From: Acidobacteriaceae bacterium
Lineage (GTDB): Bacteria; Acidobacteriota; Terriglobia; Terriglobales; Acidobacteriaceae
Direction of reading: 5' to 3'
DNA: 64,000 nucleotides
NCBI GenBank assembly: GCA_003152695.1
Contig: PMAT01000021.1
Coordinates: forward strand, 1 to 64,000
Part shown: positions 51,534-61,288 of the stretch, one piece after another
How positions within the stretch are numbered: position 1 is the stretch's first letter
How the letters are laid out: each line of letters begins with the position of its first letter
The notes under the pieces: model-generated
The model's input: the letters and a program-made list of their open reading frames with translations, nothing else
Databases searched by the model: none
What the model was told of the DNA's origin: nothing
Translations under genes and position numbers: made by a program

Positions 51534-52406
51534 TCACGGTCTGCGCGAATCGACCGGGACCGTCTCCTCGCCCACCGGCCTGGCCACAGGACGTCCCTTG
51601 TCGCCCATTTCCAGGTAGGCCCACGGCGTCTCGTGGTCGTGGGTAAACACCACCAGCCACTGCTCTGGAATGGCCACGTCATAGAACCGATGTTTGTTGG
51701 CGATACTGTCCAGCGGATAAAGGTCGTAACCCAGCGTCCAAACCGGATCGAGGTGCTTGGCGTCTGACACCAGATCGCTGGGATAGCAAGCCACCCGGCC
51801 GCCGCTGCGCACCATCACCGCCTGCAAGTCGCGGGTGTGGCCGGGATAAACCTTCACCGAGATCCCCGGAGCAATCTCGGCGTCGCCCTTGAGCAACTGC
51901 ATCTGTCCGCTCTCGACCAGCGGATCGTAGTTGTCGGTCATGTAGCTGACGCGGTCGCGCTCGTGCTGTTCGCGGGCGTGGCGCCACTCGCCCTCCTGCA
52001 CGTAATACCTGGCCCTGGGAAACGTGGGCACGGGCTTGCCGTCTTTGTAATAGGTGTTCCAGCCGCAGTGGTCGAAGTGCAGGTGGGTGTTAATGACGAT
52101 GTCAATCTCGTCAGGCGAAACCCCGGCCTCCTCGAAACTCTTCAGCAGGCGTGGCTGGTTCTGGTAGATGGACCGGCTCTTTTCGCTGAGCTTGCTGCCG
52201 ATGCCGGTCTCGATGAGGATGTTCTGCTCGCCGGTGCGGACCAGCAGCGAATTGAGCGCCAGCGGAATGGTGTTGCGCTCGTCCGGCTGGATGCGCTTTT
52301 CCCACATAATCTTGGGAATGATGCCGAACATGGCGCCACCGTCCATGCGATAGGTGCCGTCGGAAAGGATGGTGAGTTCAAAGTCGCCCAGCGTGATTCG
52401 GTGCAC
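51534..52406 (-). CDS. Metallo-beta-lactamase fold hydrolase
   Basis: A 290-residue enzyme starting with GTG (MHRITLGDFELTILSDG), GGAG eight bases upstream. The zinc motif HLHFDH is at residues 108-113, followed by PGHTRDLQAV, the bridging Asp in YPSDLVSD and a late His in FTHDHE. It resembles the AiiA-type lactonase/N-acyl-homoserine lactonase subgroup, but the substrate is not certain; glyoxalase-type activity is also possible. No signal peptide. Confidence 0.83.
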   Translation of the reverse strand: MHRITLGDFELTILSDGTYRMDGGAMFGIIPKIMWEKRIQPDERNTIPLALNSLLVRTGEQNILIETGIGSKLSEKSRSIYQNQPRLLKSFEEAGVSPDEIDIVINTHLHFDHCGWNTYYKDGKPVPTFPRARYYVQEGEWRHAREQHERDRVSYMTDNYDPLVESGQMQLLKGDAEIAPGISVKVYPGHTRDLQAVMVRSGGRVACYPSDLVSDAKHLDPVWTLGYDLYPLDSIANKHRFYDVAIPEQWLVVFTHDHETPWAYLEMGDKGRPVARPVGEETVPVDSRRP

Positions 52407-52703
52407 CGATTTGTCTCCACGGGAAAGTTGATTTTCCGATCATACTGAATGAGCACAGCAGCTACAAAGCGGGCGACAAGGCAGTTTTCGGATCGAAGTG
52501 TGGATTCCTTGTAAGATGGGCTGGGTTATCGCCAACAGTCTCACGGTTCTTGAGTGTGCGATGCCTAAGCCTTATGATTAACAATGATGTACAGCGAAAC
52601 GTCGTCGGGAAAACCAATTCGGGTGCAATCCAGAGCATTCATCAGTATGTGCAGCTTTTTTTGCAACTGATTACTTTGCACAACGCTGGAGCGTTCAAGC
52701 GCG

Positions 52704-53216
52704 ATGGACATTGGGACAGTTTTGCTGAGCGCGGGGGTCGCAGTCATGACAAGTGCCGTGACGGCATACCTCACCTCTAAACTCAAGACTTCCGAGGAAC
52801 ACAAGAAGTGGAACAGAGAGCTTGCCCTTAAGTATGCAAGAGTAGTAAATACCAATCCTGCGTTTGCTCAGAATTTGGCAAAACCGGCTGCGGTCGGCTA
52901 TCTGGTTATCGACGAGCCGGAGGGTGTTCCTGTAAGCGCGGAGGGACCGAGGAAAGTCCCTATTCCTCCCAATTGTCGCCTTGTGGTGGGCAGGAGTGCT
53001 CCTCCCGCGGACATCGCGGTGGAGGATGAATGTGCCTCTATGAGACACGCCGCAATCTCTTCAGATAGTGTGCACGTATTCGTCGAGGATCTGGATGCGA
53101 AGAATGGCACTTGGGTGAACCGCAATCGCGTGGAGGCAACCTCCGTGCGGCTTAAGGATGGCGACGTGGTCAAGATTGGGTCCACACGATTGCGTTTGCA
53201 ACTGCACACGAAGTGA
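52704..53216 (+). CDS. Membrane-anchored FHA domain protein
   Basis: A 170-residue protein. An N-terminal hydrophobic helix (TVLLSAGVAVMTSAVTAYL) anchors it. Residues about 90-165 are an FHA phosphothreonine-binding domain: LVVGRSAPPADIAVEDECASMRHAAI, then VEDLDAKNGTWVNRNRV and LKDGDVVKIGSTRLRL, with the Gly-Arg, Ser-x-x-His and Asn-Gly positions all present. It directly precedes a Ser/Thr kinase gene in the same reading frame, so it is likely its partner or substrate. Confidence 0.85.
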   Translation: MDIGTVLLSAGVAVMTSAVTAYLTSKLKTSEEHKKWNRELALKYARVVNTNPAFAQNLAKPAAVGYLVIDEPEGVPVSAEGPRKVPIPPNCRLVVGRSAPPADIAVEDECASMRHAAISSDSVHVFVEDLDAKNGTWVNRNRVEATSVRLKDGDVVKIGSTRLRLQLHTK

Positions 53217-54314
53217 ATGTTCAGTAAATGTGGATTCACGCCGAAGAAGCGTCTCCGCATGTTGCTATTCGCGGGTATACTCGATTGTGACTTTCTCAGA
53301 TTCTGTGAAAAGGGAAACGTAAGTGGACCAGACGCTTGCGTGGTAGATCGTATGGCTGCCAACCAGTATATCTGTAAGTTTGTCCCTGCAGATATTGAAG
53401 CTGCGCTGGGTCGGCGCTACATCATTGGTTCCGAAATTGCCGTTGGCGGCCAGGGAGCAGTTTTCAGGGCGACCAGAACTTCTCAGCCAGACGGCACCGC
53501 GGCAAATGACGCTGTGGCGCTGAAGTTGCACTTCGATCGCAGACGGAACTTTCGCGTACAGCCCGAGATCACCGCGATGGAGAACGTCTCGCATCCAAAC
53601 TTGGCTCGGCTGATTGAGCATGGCTATTGTGACGTGGCCGGTAGAAACACGCGATACGTAGCGTCGGAATTCATAGAGGGACAACCACTGAGCGTTCAGT
53701 TGAGAAGCGGACGGCTGCTGGAATCCGAAGTGCTGGCGATAGGGCGCGATGTCTCGGCTGCAATTGCGGAAATTTGGTCGCGACGCATTGTTCATGGGGA
53801 CATAAAGCCCTCGAACATCATGCTTAGAAACTCCGGCGGTCACATGATGTTGGGCTCGGTGGACAGCGCTGTCCTCATCGACCTCGGCGTGGCCAGTTAT
53901 TTAGATCAACGCAATGTTAGTACACTCAAGCCTTTAGATCGACGCGACCGTCGTCGTTCCGCAGGTAGGCCTCTCGGAACGTTGGGTTACTTTTCGCCGG
54001 AGCAGATCAGAGGGACAAAGGCATTGTCGTGCGCTTCGGACGTTTTTTCCCTTGGCGTGGTAATGCTGCAATGCTTACTGGGGCGGCATCCCACGGACGA
54101 TGACCAGACCGCCATAACCGACGGCATCCGGGCGAGCGGAGGCAAGGTTGCAGCAAGCGTAGGCTTGCTTTGCGCGTTGGATATGATGCTGTCGCCACTC
54201 CCGACGTTTAGGCCGAATCCTGCAGAACTCAGCCGCCGCTTCCAAAGCATACGGCAAACGATGCAAGCGGACTTCGCCAAGGGCACTCGCGCACCCATGA
54301 AATCTCAGGACTAG
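53217..54314 (+). CDS. Eukaryotic-like Ser/Thr protein kinase
   Basis: A 365-residue kinase; the start may be ATG 53217 (touching the FHA stop) or ATG 53352 (MAANQYICK). Numbering from 53217: Gly loop VGGQGAVF near 77-83, Lys103 in VALKLHF, Glu117, catalytic loop VHGDIKPSN at 192-200 (HGD instead of HRD), metal loop IDLG with Asp222 (DLG instead of DFG), and GTLGYFSPEQ as the P+1 region. HGD with a catalytic Asp suggests activity, without RD-type activation-loop control. No transmembrane segment or extracellular sensor follows. Less GC-rich than its neighbours. Confidence 0.85.
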   Translation: MFSKCGFTPKKRLRMLLFAGILDCDFLRFCEKGNVSGPDACVVDRMAANQYICKFVPADIEAALGRRYIIGSEIAVGGQGAVFRATRTSQPDGTAANDAVALKLHFDRRRNFRVQPEITAMENVSHPNLARLIEHGYCDVAGRNTRYVASEFIEGQPLSVQLRSGRLLESEVLAIGRDVSAAIAEIWSRRIVHGDIKPSNIMLRNSGGHMMLGSVDSAVLIDLGVASYLDQRNVSTLKPLDRRDRRRSAGRPLGTLGYFSPEQIRGTKALSCASDVFSLGVVMLQCLLGRHPTDDDQTAITDGIRASGGKVAASVGLLCALDMMLSPLPTFRPNPAELSRRFQSIRQTMQADFAKGTRAPMKSQD

Positions 54315-54517
54315 AGCTGAACCGAATGGGAGCGCCTTTTCTGATCGGGGAGAGTCACACGACCTGTGCAAGTTGAACTGCAGGGTTCGGGAGAGCGGTA
54401 GATTGCGGTCGATAAGTCGCAATTGCACTCACAATCGAAACTCGGCTTTTCGGAAGTAGGTGCGCTTCCGGCTGGAAACCGAGCTCGCCTCACAGAACGG
54501 GCCCAAGACAGCAAAGT

Positions 54518-54535
54518 CCCTCGCTTGCGCGAGGG
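54518..54535 (-). terminator. Hairpin downstream of the OmpA-like gene
   Basis: CCCTCGC / GCGAGGG with loop TTGC, followed on the minus strand by ACTTTGCTGTCTT, a weak T-tract. Confidence 0.5.
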
Positions 54536-54566
54536 GCTTCTGCGGTTGCGCCCGTTGCTACTACTG

Positions 54567-55586
54567 CTATTGCTGCGACTGCGGAGGGTTGCTGTTGGCG
54601 GGGGCCGAATTCATGTTGTTCGATTGCGGCTGCGCCGGAGCGGACTGGTAACTGGACGGAGCTGAGTAGTTGCTGCGGGGTTCCTGCATATTCGGGTTCA
54701 TCTCGCCACTAGGCTGGTTCGCCGATGCCAACTGATCGACACTGTTCCTCAGCAGGCTGACCTCGACGCGATTGCCGTGAGCCGGCTTAGCGCCGGTTTC
54801 GTCGGACACGGCAACGCGCGCATTTCCCATCCCCATGACAAAGACGCGGTACACGGGAATCTCATTCTTTTCGACCAGGTAGCGCACGACGGAGTTTGCC
54901 AGGGCCTGTGAACTCTGGATACCAGCCTGTCCGCCGCTGGCGGAGAAACCCTGTACCTCGATGATGTAACCCTTCTGGTCCTTAAGGTTGGTGGTCATGC
55001 CGTCGAGAGCTTCCTTCGCCTTCGCGCTCAGCACAGTGTGGCCCGACCGGAAGCGGATCTCAGTTTGCGAAGTGGGCTGGTACTGATCAATGTTGCCCAC
55101 CACCTGCTCCACGGTATTCAGGCGGTTGCTGGCCTGTAGTGCGGTCTGGTTGGCCTGTTGGGCACGGTTGCCGGCGTCGGTGGCATGCTGGTCGGCTTCG
55201 TTGGCTTTGGCGGACGCCTGGCGGATACCTTCCTGCGCCCGAGCATCCACATCTTTGATGTTCCTGGCGTTGGCGGCAGTGAGGTCGTCGAGTTCATTCA
55301 CCCGGTTACGAATCGGGCTAAGCTGGCGCTGCACGTATTTCTTGCGCGCGAAGGGATTGATCTTGCCCCAGAATCCCTGGCGCAGTTCGGGTTGCAGTGG
55401 CTGGTGCGCGGTCATGTTTTGGTCCGAGCTGGCACTCTGGCTCGAATCGGTTGAAGAAGACGACGAGGACTGCGAGCTGCTCTGCGACATGGCCGGCTGT
55501 TGATTGTCGGCAGGCGCTTGCTGGGCCATGGCCGGCAACATCAGGCTAGCCGCCAACGGCAAGGTGAACAGAATGCGAGATTTCAT
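54567..55586 (-). CDS. OmpA-family peptidoglycan-binding protein
   Basis: A 339-residue exported protein; GGAGGAA precedes the ATG by seven bases. Signal peptide ending LPAMAQ, then a Ser/Gln-rich linker (about residues 33-60). Residues about 85-165 form an alanine-rich coiled coil (NARNIKDVDARAQEGIRQASAKANEADQ). Residues about 175-285 form an OmpA C-terminal-like domain (EIRFRSGHTVLSAKAKEALDGM, VQGFSASGG, RVFVMGMGNA, GNRVEVSLL). The C-terminus is low-complexity Asn/Gln/Pro/Ser. It probably tethers the outer membrane to peptidoglycan. No N-terminal barrel is present. Confidence 0.85.
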   Translation of the reverse strand: MKSRILFTLPLAASLMLPAMAQQAPADNQQPAMSQSSSQSSSSSSTDSSQSASSDQNMTAHQPLQPELRQGFWGKINPFARKKYVQRQLSPIRNRVNELDDLTAANARNIKDVDARAQEGIRQASAKANEADQHATDAGNRAQQANQTALQASNRLNTVEQVVGNIDQYQPTSQTEIRFRSGHTVLSAKAKEALDGMTTNLKDQKGYIIEVQGFSASGGQAGIQSSQALANSVVRYLVEKNEIPVYRVFVMGMGNARVAVSDETGAKPAHGNRVEVSLLRNSVDQLASANQPSGEMNPNMQEPRSNYSAPSSYQSAPAQPQSNNMNSAPANSNPPQSQQ

Positions 55587-55870
55587 TAGAGAGTTCCTCC
55601 AAAATCCTTTGGCAACGGTGCCAGACGTGCTGGCCGCGGTAATTTCCGCCGTCCTGCGGCGGTTCGCCTATACACAATCGAGCCGCGCCAGCACTGTTTC
55701 TATTACAGGTTGGTTGCCAAACTTGACAGCCGGAGGCTCGGCTGTAAGCCATTTATTTTCATCTACATAGATGGTCCGCCGATTCCCTGTTTCGGCACTG
55801 GTTGGGTAGGAAGGGGAGGCGGTAGGTAATTGTTACAGATTGGCTAAGTCAGCATTTTCCGGCGGAGAGC

Positions 55871-57508
55871 CTACTGCTCGGCTCGTAACTGCATGGCGTG
55901 ATCGTAGGCCTGGCGGGCATTGCCAGTGTCGCCCAGGTCGCGGTATGCAACCGCCAGGTTGATCCAGACTTTTACCCTGTCCTCAGGAGCGAGACTGTCG
56001 TCGTGCAAAGCGCGTTGGTAGCAAGCTATTGTTTCCCTCAAATTTCCGCGTTTCTGCTCGTCAACTGCGATTTGGATATTGCTGAGGCTATCGGTGGGGT
56101 TTATGGCCGCAGCGCGCAAAAAATGGGCGATGGCTTCGTCGCGTTTGCCCTGATTCATCAAGATCGCACCTAGGTTGTCCTCCGCAACCCAGTTATGTCT
56201 TATCACTTTGGCTCCGTGTTCCCACAAGGTGAAATCGTCTTGCCAATAGCCGATCTGCCGAAATGTGACCACGGTCAGGACCAACACAACGACGGCGCTT
56301 GCGCTCGCCACCCACGCCACTGAAACGCGACGCTGTTCCTTCCAATCGGACACACCCCAGCACACCATGATGAAGAGCCCCAAGTAGGATACGTAAGCGT
56401 AGCGGTCAGCCATGCCTTGCAGCCCCACTTGCATGAGTCCAATGTTGGGTATCAGAGTTCCCAGAAACCAGAACCAACCGACTGGCAAGTAACGATGGCG
56501 CCTCTCCTTTACGACGAGCACGGTGATCGCTGCCAGGAAAAGGATGGCCGACCACAGTTGCCATGCGCTCAGCAACCCGCCCAGGTGCGGGTAAAAGGGA
56601 GCCATGTCCGATGGCCAAAAGAACTTCCTGACGTACAACCAGTAGGAAAAGGCTGCGTTGGCCAACCGACTTGGAAGCGGCGGCTTAAATTTCCACCCTG
56701 ACTGGATTTTCATTGTGAGCAAGGCGTCCATCCCACACAGGAAGAGGAGAGGGATCTTTTCCTTTATCAGCCAGGAAATACTCTGGACGGGATAGATGAA
56801 CGTTGCTGTTGAACAGGGCCGGGTCTCGCCAGGAAGAACCATGCGCCGCAATGGCCAGTAATCCCAAAGCAACAGAACAAAAGGCAGAGTTATGATTTGT
56901 GGTTTTGCCATTAAGCCGATCCCAAACAGCAACGCCACCAGCAAATAGCGACTCACCCGTGGCACGCGCGCATACCAGCCGTACGCGCCCAGCGCGAGGA
57001 GGAAAAAGACCATGCTCAACATGGTCTTGAGTTCGGCCACCCAAACCACCGGCTCCACATTCATCGGGTGAAGCGCAAACAGCGCCGCCACCATAAAGCT
57101 GCGCCCGGCGTACCCGGTGGCATGCTTCAGCACCAGGAACAGCAGCACAGCGTTGAAAGCATGCAGCAACACATTAACCATGTGGTGTCCAGCCGGATTC
57201 AACCCGAACAGACTGTAGTACAGGGCGTGAGAGAGCCAAGTCAGGGGAATCCAGTTGACCATGTAGAGCGTTCGGAAGGACCAGTAAATCGTTTTCCAGT
57301 TCACTCCGTGGTGAAGAGCGTCGGTGTTTACGACGTAAAGAGCATCATCGCTACCGAAAAAAGGGTGGGTGTGGACAGGGTAGTAAACCGCCAAGGTGGG
57401 AATTACAAGAAAAAGGCAGAGCACGAACGTGCGCGCGCCTGAGTCGGTGAAGAAAAACTTGCTGCGAGCTTCAATCACACCCTGAGGCTGGGCGCCAGCC
57501 GAAGCCAT
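55871..57508 (-). CDS. Polytopic membrane protein with C-terminal TPR, TMTC/O-mannosyltransferase-like
   Basis: A 545-residue protein starting MASAGAQPQG, with GGAAAGGGG just upstream; a longer frame upstream lacks coding character. About ten hydrophobic helices are seen. The first loop FFGSDDALYVVNTDALHHGVNWKTIYWSF, followed by WIPLTWLSHALYYSLFGLNPAGHHMVNVLLHAFNA and ALHPMNVEPVVWVAELKTMLS, resembles bacterial relatives of eukaryotic TMTC O-mannosyltransferases. Residues about 430-545 carry TPR units (GAILMNQGKRDEAIAHFLRAAAINPTDS, AVAYRDLGDTGNARQAYDHAM). A lipid-linked sugar transferase is likely, but donor and target are unknown. Confidence 0.75.
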   Translation of the reverse strand: MASAGAQPQGVIEARSKFFFTDSGARTFVLCLFLVIPTLAVYYPVHTHPFFGSDDALYVVNTDALHHGVNWKTIYWSFRTLYMVNWIPLTWLSHALYYSLFGLNPAGHHMVNVLLHAFNAVLLFLVLKHATGYAGRSFMVAALFALHPMNVEPVVWVAELKTMLSMVFFLLALGAYGWYARVPRVSRYLLVALLFGIGLMAKPQIITLPFVLLLWDYWPLRRMVLPGETRPCSTATFIYPVQSISWLIKEKIPLLFLCGMDALLTMKIQSGWKFKPPLPSRLANAAFSYWLYVRKFFWPSDMAPFYPHLGGLLSAWQLWSAILFLAAITVLVVKERRHRYLPVGWFWFLGTLIPNIGLMQVGLQGMADRYAYVSYLGLFIMVCWGVSDWKEQRRVSVAWVASASAVVVLVLTVVTFRQIGYWQDDFTLWEHGAKVIRHNWVAEDNLGAILMNQGKRDEAIAHFLRAAAINPTDSLSNIQIAVDEQKRGNLRETIACYQRALHDDSLAPEDRVKVWINLAVAYRDLGDTGNARQAYDHAMQLRAEQ

Positions 57509-57869
57509 GCGAGACCCCTTTCCTGGCAGCGTTGTCGAATTATACCCACGTTGCCCCTGCGCGGCTTTTTGATTTGTGCAGCCATCCCGCGGTTCAACCA
57601 GGAGGCGGTTCCCGAGTTTTAAACCTTTCAGTCTGCCCGACGTCCAATCCAGCGAGCGTTTGAATAGGCTGCTAAAAGGGCCGGACAAGCAGCAGATCCT
57701 CCAAAGCAATGGAACTTCGACGACCTGTATGGCGAATAGTAGAAGCTGAGAAACCATTGTTAAGAAAGTCTTACCTGCTTTTCGCGTTCCCGGCTTTAAG
57801 CGGATAAAATATAAGAAGACTTCGGTGTGAGCCGCGGCATCCAATCGCTGTTGAGTGGCTGGTTATTGA
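57509..57869. other. Divergent gap
   Basis: 361 bases between two divergent genes. AT-rich sequence TAAAATATAAG near 57804-57814 could hold the -10 of the TPR gene, without a clear -35. The minus frame stays open here but its residues are not typical of the neighbouring protein. Confidence 0.35.
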
Positions 57870-60056
57870 ATGACCCTGAATCGTATTGTTGTTTGTCTTA
57901 CTTTACTTCTGCTCGCCGGCTCGGTGAGCGGTATCGCCCAAAATACCGACATTATATTGACCCCATCGGACTCCCAGCAGAGTTCGCCGGCTGCGGATCA
58001 GGCACCACCAGGCTCCGCTGTCCCTCCGCAAGCTGAGCCGCCCCCAGCGGCAAGCCAGGACCAAGCAAGCTCGGCGACGCCAGCCGAATCGGCTCCCCCG
58101 AAGTCGCCGGACAAGGCGGCGGCGTATTACCACTTCACCATGGCGCACATGTACGAGGAACTGGTTTCCATGTACGGACGCGCCGACTACGCCAATAAGG
58201 CGATTGAAGAGTATCGGCTGGCGATCGACAACGATCCCAATTCCGATTACCTGAACGCCGGCCTCGCCGAACTGTACGCCAAGACCGGCCGCATTCGTGA
58301 TGCCGTGCTCGAAGCCCAGGACATCCTGAAGCGCGATGGCAACAATCTGGAGGCGCGCCGTTTGTTGGGACGCATTTATCTGCGTTCCCTTGGCGACATG
58401 CAGGCCGGGACGCAGTCCCAGGAAGTTCTGAAGCTGGCGATCGAGCAATATGAGCAGATCGTGAAGCTTGATCCCAAGAGCGTGGAAGACCACCTGCTGT
58501 TGGGGCGCTTGTACCGGCTCAACAACGAGCTTCTGAAGTCGGAAGGCGAATTCAAGACGGCAGTAAACATACAGCCCGACTCGGAAGAAGCCGTCACCAC
58601 GCTGGCTTACCTTTACAACGAAGAAGGCGACTCCGCCCGCGCTCTGCAGGTGTTGAGCGCGATACCGGAGAGTGCGCGCACCGCCAAGTTGTACTCGGCC
58701 CTGGGGTTCACCTACGAGCAGGAGAAAGACTATAAGAAGGCGATCGACGCCTATCGCCGCTCGACCGAACTCGACCACGATAATCTGGATTCGGTTCGTG
58801 GCCTGGCCCAGAACCTGATGAACGATGGCCAGACCGACGCCGCTCTGGAACAGTACAAAGTCATCGCCGATGCCGATCCCTCGGATGCGCAGACCTACAT
58901 GCGCATTGCCGAGATCGATCGCCGCGACGGGAAATTCGATCAGGCCCTGGAAGCGTTGAAGAAAGCCACCGCGGTCGTGCCCGATTCCCTCGAGGTGCAG
59001 TACAACATCGCGGTCATTGACGAGGCCCAGGGAAAGTACGAAGACGCCATCCAGATTCTCAACCAGTTACTGCAAAAGACCGAACATGACGGCGAATACA
59101 GTGTGCCCGACAAGAACAACCGGGCGGTTTTCCTGGAGCGCCTGGGCACGGTGTACCGCGAAGCCAACAAGCACCAGCAGGCGGTCGACACCTTCCGCAA
59201 AATGCTTGACCTCGGGGATGAAAACGCCATTCGCGGCTATCAGCAAATTGTGGAAACCTACCGCGACAATAAGCAGTGGCAAATGGCAACGGAGGCCGCG
59301 GCGGAGGCCGCCAAGAAGTATCCCAATGATCGCGGCTTGCAGATGGTTTCGGCCTCGCAACAGGCCGACATGGGCAAGTCCGAGGTGGCCATCGAGCATG
59401 TGAAATCGTTGCTCAAGGGGAACGCCGACGATCGCGAGGTTTACATTGCGCTGGCCCAGATGTACAGCCGGGTGAAGGATTGGCCGAAAGCGGAAGAGAA
59501 TGTCAGCAAAGCCATCGATCTGTCGGGCAAGCCCGAAGACAAGGATTACGCGATCTTCGTGCAAGGCTCCGTCTATGAGCGCCAGAAGAAATATGATTTG
59601 GCGGAAGAGGCCTTTCGCAAGGTGCTGGCCGACGATCCCAAGAATGCGATGACGCTGAATTATCTGGGATACATGCTGGCCGATCGCGACACGCGGGTGG
59701 AAGAAGCCCTGGGGTACATTCGCCGCGCGGTGGCGCTCGATCCGCAGAATGGCGCCTATCTGGACTCGCTGGGCTGGGCCTATTACAAGCTGGGCAAATA
59801 CGACCTGGCGGAAGAGAACCTGCGGCGCGCCTCCGAGCGCATCGCCACCGACCCAACGGTGCATCAGCATTTGGGTGAGCTTTACCAGAGGACGGGACGG
59901 CTGAAGCTGGCGGCCAGCAATTATGAGCGCTCTCTGGAAGAATGGAACAAGACCATTCCCGCCGAGGTGGACCAGGACCAAGTCGCTAAGGTGACTAAGG
60001 AACTGGAGACCACGCGCGTCAAGCTGGCCAAACAAAGCGGGACGGCCAAGCAATAG
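57870..60056 (+). CDS. Large TPR protein
   Basis: A 728-residue exported protein. Signal peptide MTLNRIVVCLTLLLLAGSVSGIAQ, then a Pro/Ala/Ser/Gln-rich linker to about residue 75. From about 80 to 700 there are roughly fourteen tetratricopeptide repeats (for example KAIEEYRLAIDNDPNSDYLNAGLAELYAKTGR, DYKKAIDAYRRSTELDHDNLDSVRGLAQ, EEALGYIRRAVALDPQNGAYLDSLGWAYYKLGKYDLAEENLRRA). It is a protein-interaction scaffold in the envelope. The partner is unknown. Followed by a terminator. Confidence 0.88.
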   Translation: MTLNRIVVCLTLLLLAGSVSGIAQNTDIILTPSDSQQSSPAADQAPPGSAVPPQAEPPPAASQDQASSATPAESAPPKSPDKAAAYYHFTMAHMYEELVSMYGRADYANKAIEEYRLAIDNDPNSDYLNAGLAELYAKTGRIRDAVLEAQDILKRDGNNLEARRLLGRIYLRSLGDMQAGTQSQEVLKLAIEQYEQIVKLDPKSVEDHLLLGRLYRLNNELLKSEGEFKTAVNIQPDSEEAVTTLAYLYNEEGDSARALQVLSAIPESARTAKLYSALGFTYEQEKDYKKAIDAYRRSTELDHDNLDSVRGLAQNLMNDGQTDAALEQYKVIADADPSDAQTYMRIAEIDRRDGKFDQALEALKKATAVVPDSLEVQYNIAVIDEAQGKYEDAIQILNQLLQKTEHDGEYSVPDKNNRAVFLERLGTVYREANKHQQAVDTFRKMLDLGDENAIRGYQQIVETYRDNKQWQMATEAAAEAAKKYPNDRGLQMVSASQQADMGKSEVAIEHVKSLLKGNADDREVYIALAQMYSRVKDWPKAEENVSKAIDLSGKPEDKDYAIFVQGSVYERQKKYDLAEEAFRKVLADDPKNAMTLNYLGYMLADRDTRVEEALGYIRRAVALDPQNGAYLDSLGWAYYKLGKYDLAEENLRRASERIATDPTVHQHLGELYQRTGRLKLAASNYERSLEEWNKTIPAEVDQDQVAKVTKELETTRVKLAKQSGTAKQ

Positions 60057-60071
60057 CTGCTATCGGGGACC

Positions 60072-60100
60072 AAGGCGCTGCTGCGGTAGCGCCTTTTCTT
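60072..60100 (+). terminator. Terminator of the TPR gene
   Basis: AAGGCGCT / AGCGCCTT, 8-bp stem, followed by TTCTT. Confidence 0.75.
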
Positions 60101-60148
60101 ATGGAGCTGTGCCTGGCGGCCCATTCGCGTCGCTGCTAAACTCCTCCT

Positions 60149-61288
60149 ATGCTCGCCAGCTACGCCGTTCGCGTGGACGATTCCCGCGGACGCCGCTATC
60201 CCGAGCCGTCGCACCCCTATCGCAATCCTTTTCAGCGGGACCGCGATCGCGTGATCCATGCCCGCTCCTTCCGCCGCCTGGAAAACAAGACGCAGGTCTT
60301 CACCCGCCGCTACTCCGACCATTTCCGCACGCGCCTGACCCACACCATGGAGGTGGCGCAAATCTCGCGCACCATTGCCGCCGCGCTCAACTTGAATGTT
60401 GATCTGGTCGAGGCGCTGGCGCTGGTCCACGACATCGGCCATCCACCGTTTGGACATGCCGGCGAGCGGACACTGGACCTCTTGATGCGTCGCCACGGGG
60501 AGTTCTTCGATCACAACTTACAGGCGCTGCGCACCGTGGAAGATTTGGAGCTGAGATATGCCGATTTTCCCGGCTTGAACCTGACCTTCGAGGTTCGCGA
60601 AGGCATCATCAAGCACTCGCACGACTACAGCGAAGCCGAACATCCTGAACTCGCTGAGTACCTGCTACATGAACGCCCGCCGCTGGAAGCGCAACTGATC
60701 GACCTGACCGACGAGATTGCTTACAGCACCTCCGACCTCGACGATGGCTATGAGGCTAGGCTGCTGCGCCTTCCGCAGATTCGCCAACAGGTCCCGGTCT
60801 TCGAGCGCTATTACGTTGAGTCGGAAGCCAGGTATCCGAAAGCTCCCGAGAAGTTGAAATTCAACGAGGCTTTGAAGCGCGTTCTCAATCGCTTTGTGAC
60901 CGATTTGATCGAGAATACGCGGCAGCGTGTGCAGCAGGCCGGCATTGGCAACCTCGACGAGCTGCGGCGATTTCCCGAGCGGCTGGCGTCATTCAGTCCG
61001 GAAGTGGAGACAGAGCGTCGCGAGGCCAAGAGCTTCTTGTATGAAGCGCTCTACAACTGCAAGCCTCTCGATCCGGAGAAGCGGCAGGCCGAGAAGGTGG
61101 TCAGCGAAGTGTTCGACTACCTGGTCGCCCATCCCGAAGCCCTGCCTAGCAGCTATCGTGAGCGGTGCGAAAGCGAAAAGGTAGTCAGGGTGGTGTGCGA
61201 TTACATCGCGGGTATGACCGACCACTACGTGGAAGACCTGCGGAAGAAGCTGATGGCGGGAAAGAAGCCGGAGTCGTTGGGTCACTGA
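60149..61288 (+). CDS. dgt: Deoxyguanosinetriphosphate triphosphohydrolase-like protein
   Basis: A 379-residue HD-domain enzyme that removes triphosphate from dGTP or other dNTPs. PYRNPFQRDRDRVIHARSFRRLENKTQV is the family N-terminus. Metal ligands are His65 in RLTHTMEVAQ and His94-Asp95 in HDIGHPPFGH; further family motifs are FFDHNLQALR and DEIAYSTSDLDDG. Length and motif order fit the short bacterial dGTPase type 2. No Shine-Dalgarno is visible before the ATG. Confidence 0.92.
   Translation: MLASYAVRVDDSRGRRYPEPSHPYRNPFQRDRDRVIHARSFRRLENKTQVFTRRYSDHFRTRLTHTMEVAQISRTIAAALNLNVDLVEALALVHDIGHPPFGHAGERTLDLLMRRHGEFFDHNLQALRTVEDLELRYADFPGLNLTFEVREGIIKHSHDYSEAEHPELAEYLLHERPPLEAQLIDLTDEIAYSTSDLDDGYEARLLRLPQIRQQVPVFERYYVESEARYPKAPEKLKFNEALKRVLNRFVTDLIENTRQRVQQAGIGNLDELRRFPERLASFSPEVETERREAKSFLYEALYNCKPLDPEKRQAEKVVSEVFDYLVAHPEALPSSYRERCESEKVVRVVCDYIAGMTDHYVEDLRKKLMAGKKPESLGH

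Noticed and set aside
57509-57844. Upstream extension of the TMTC-like protein
   Set aside because: The ATG at 57508 has GGAAAGGGG and begins the family-like sequence; the extension is not conserved in style.
59067-60053. Open frame opposite the large TPR gene
   Set aside because: Antisense shadow without domains.
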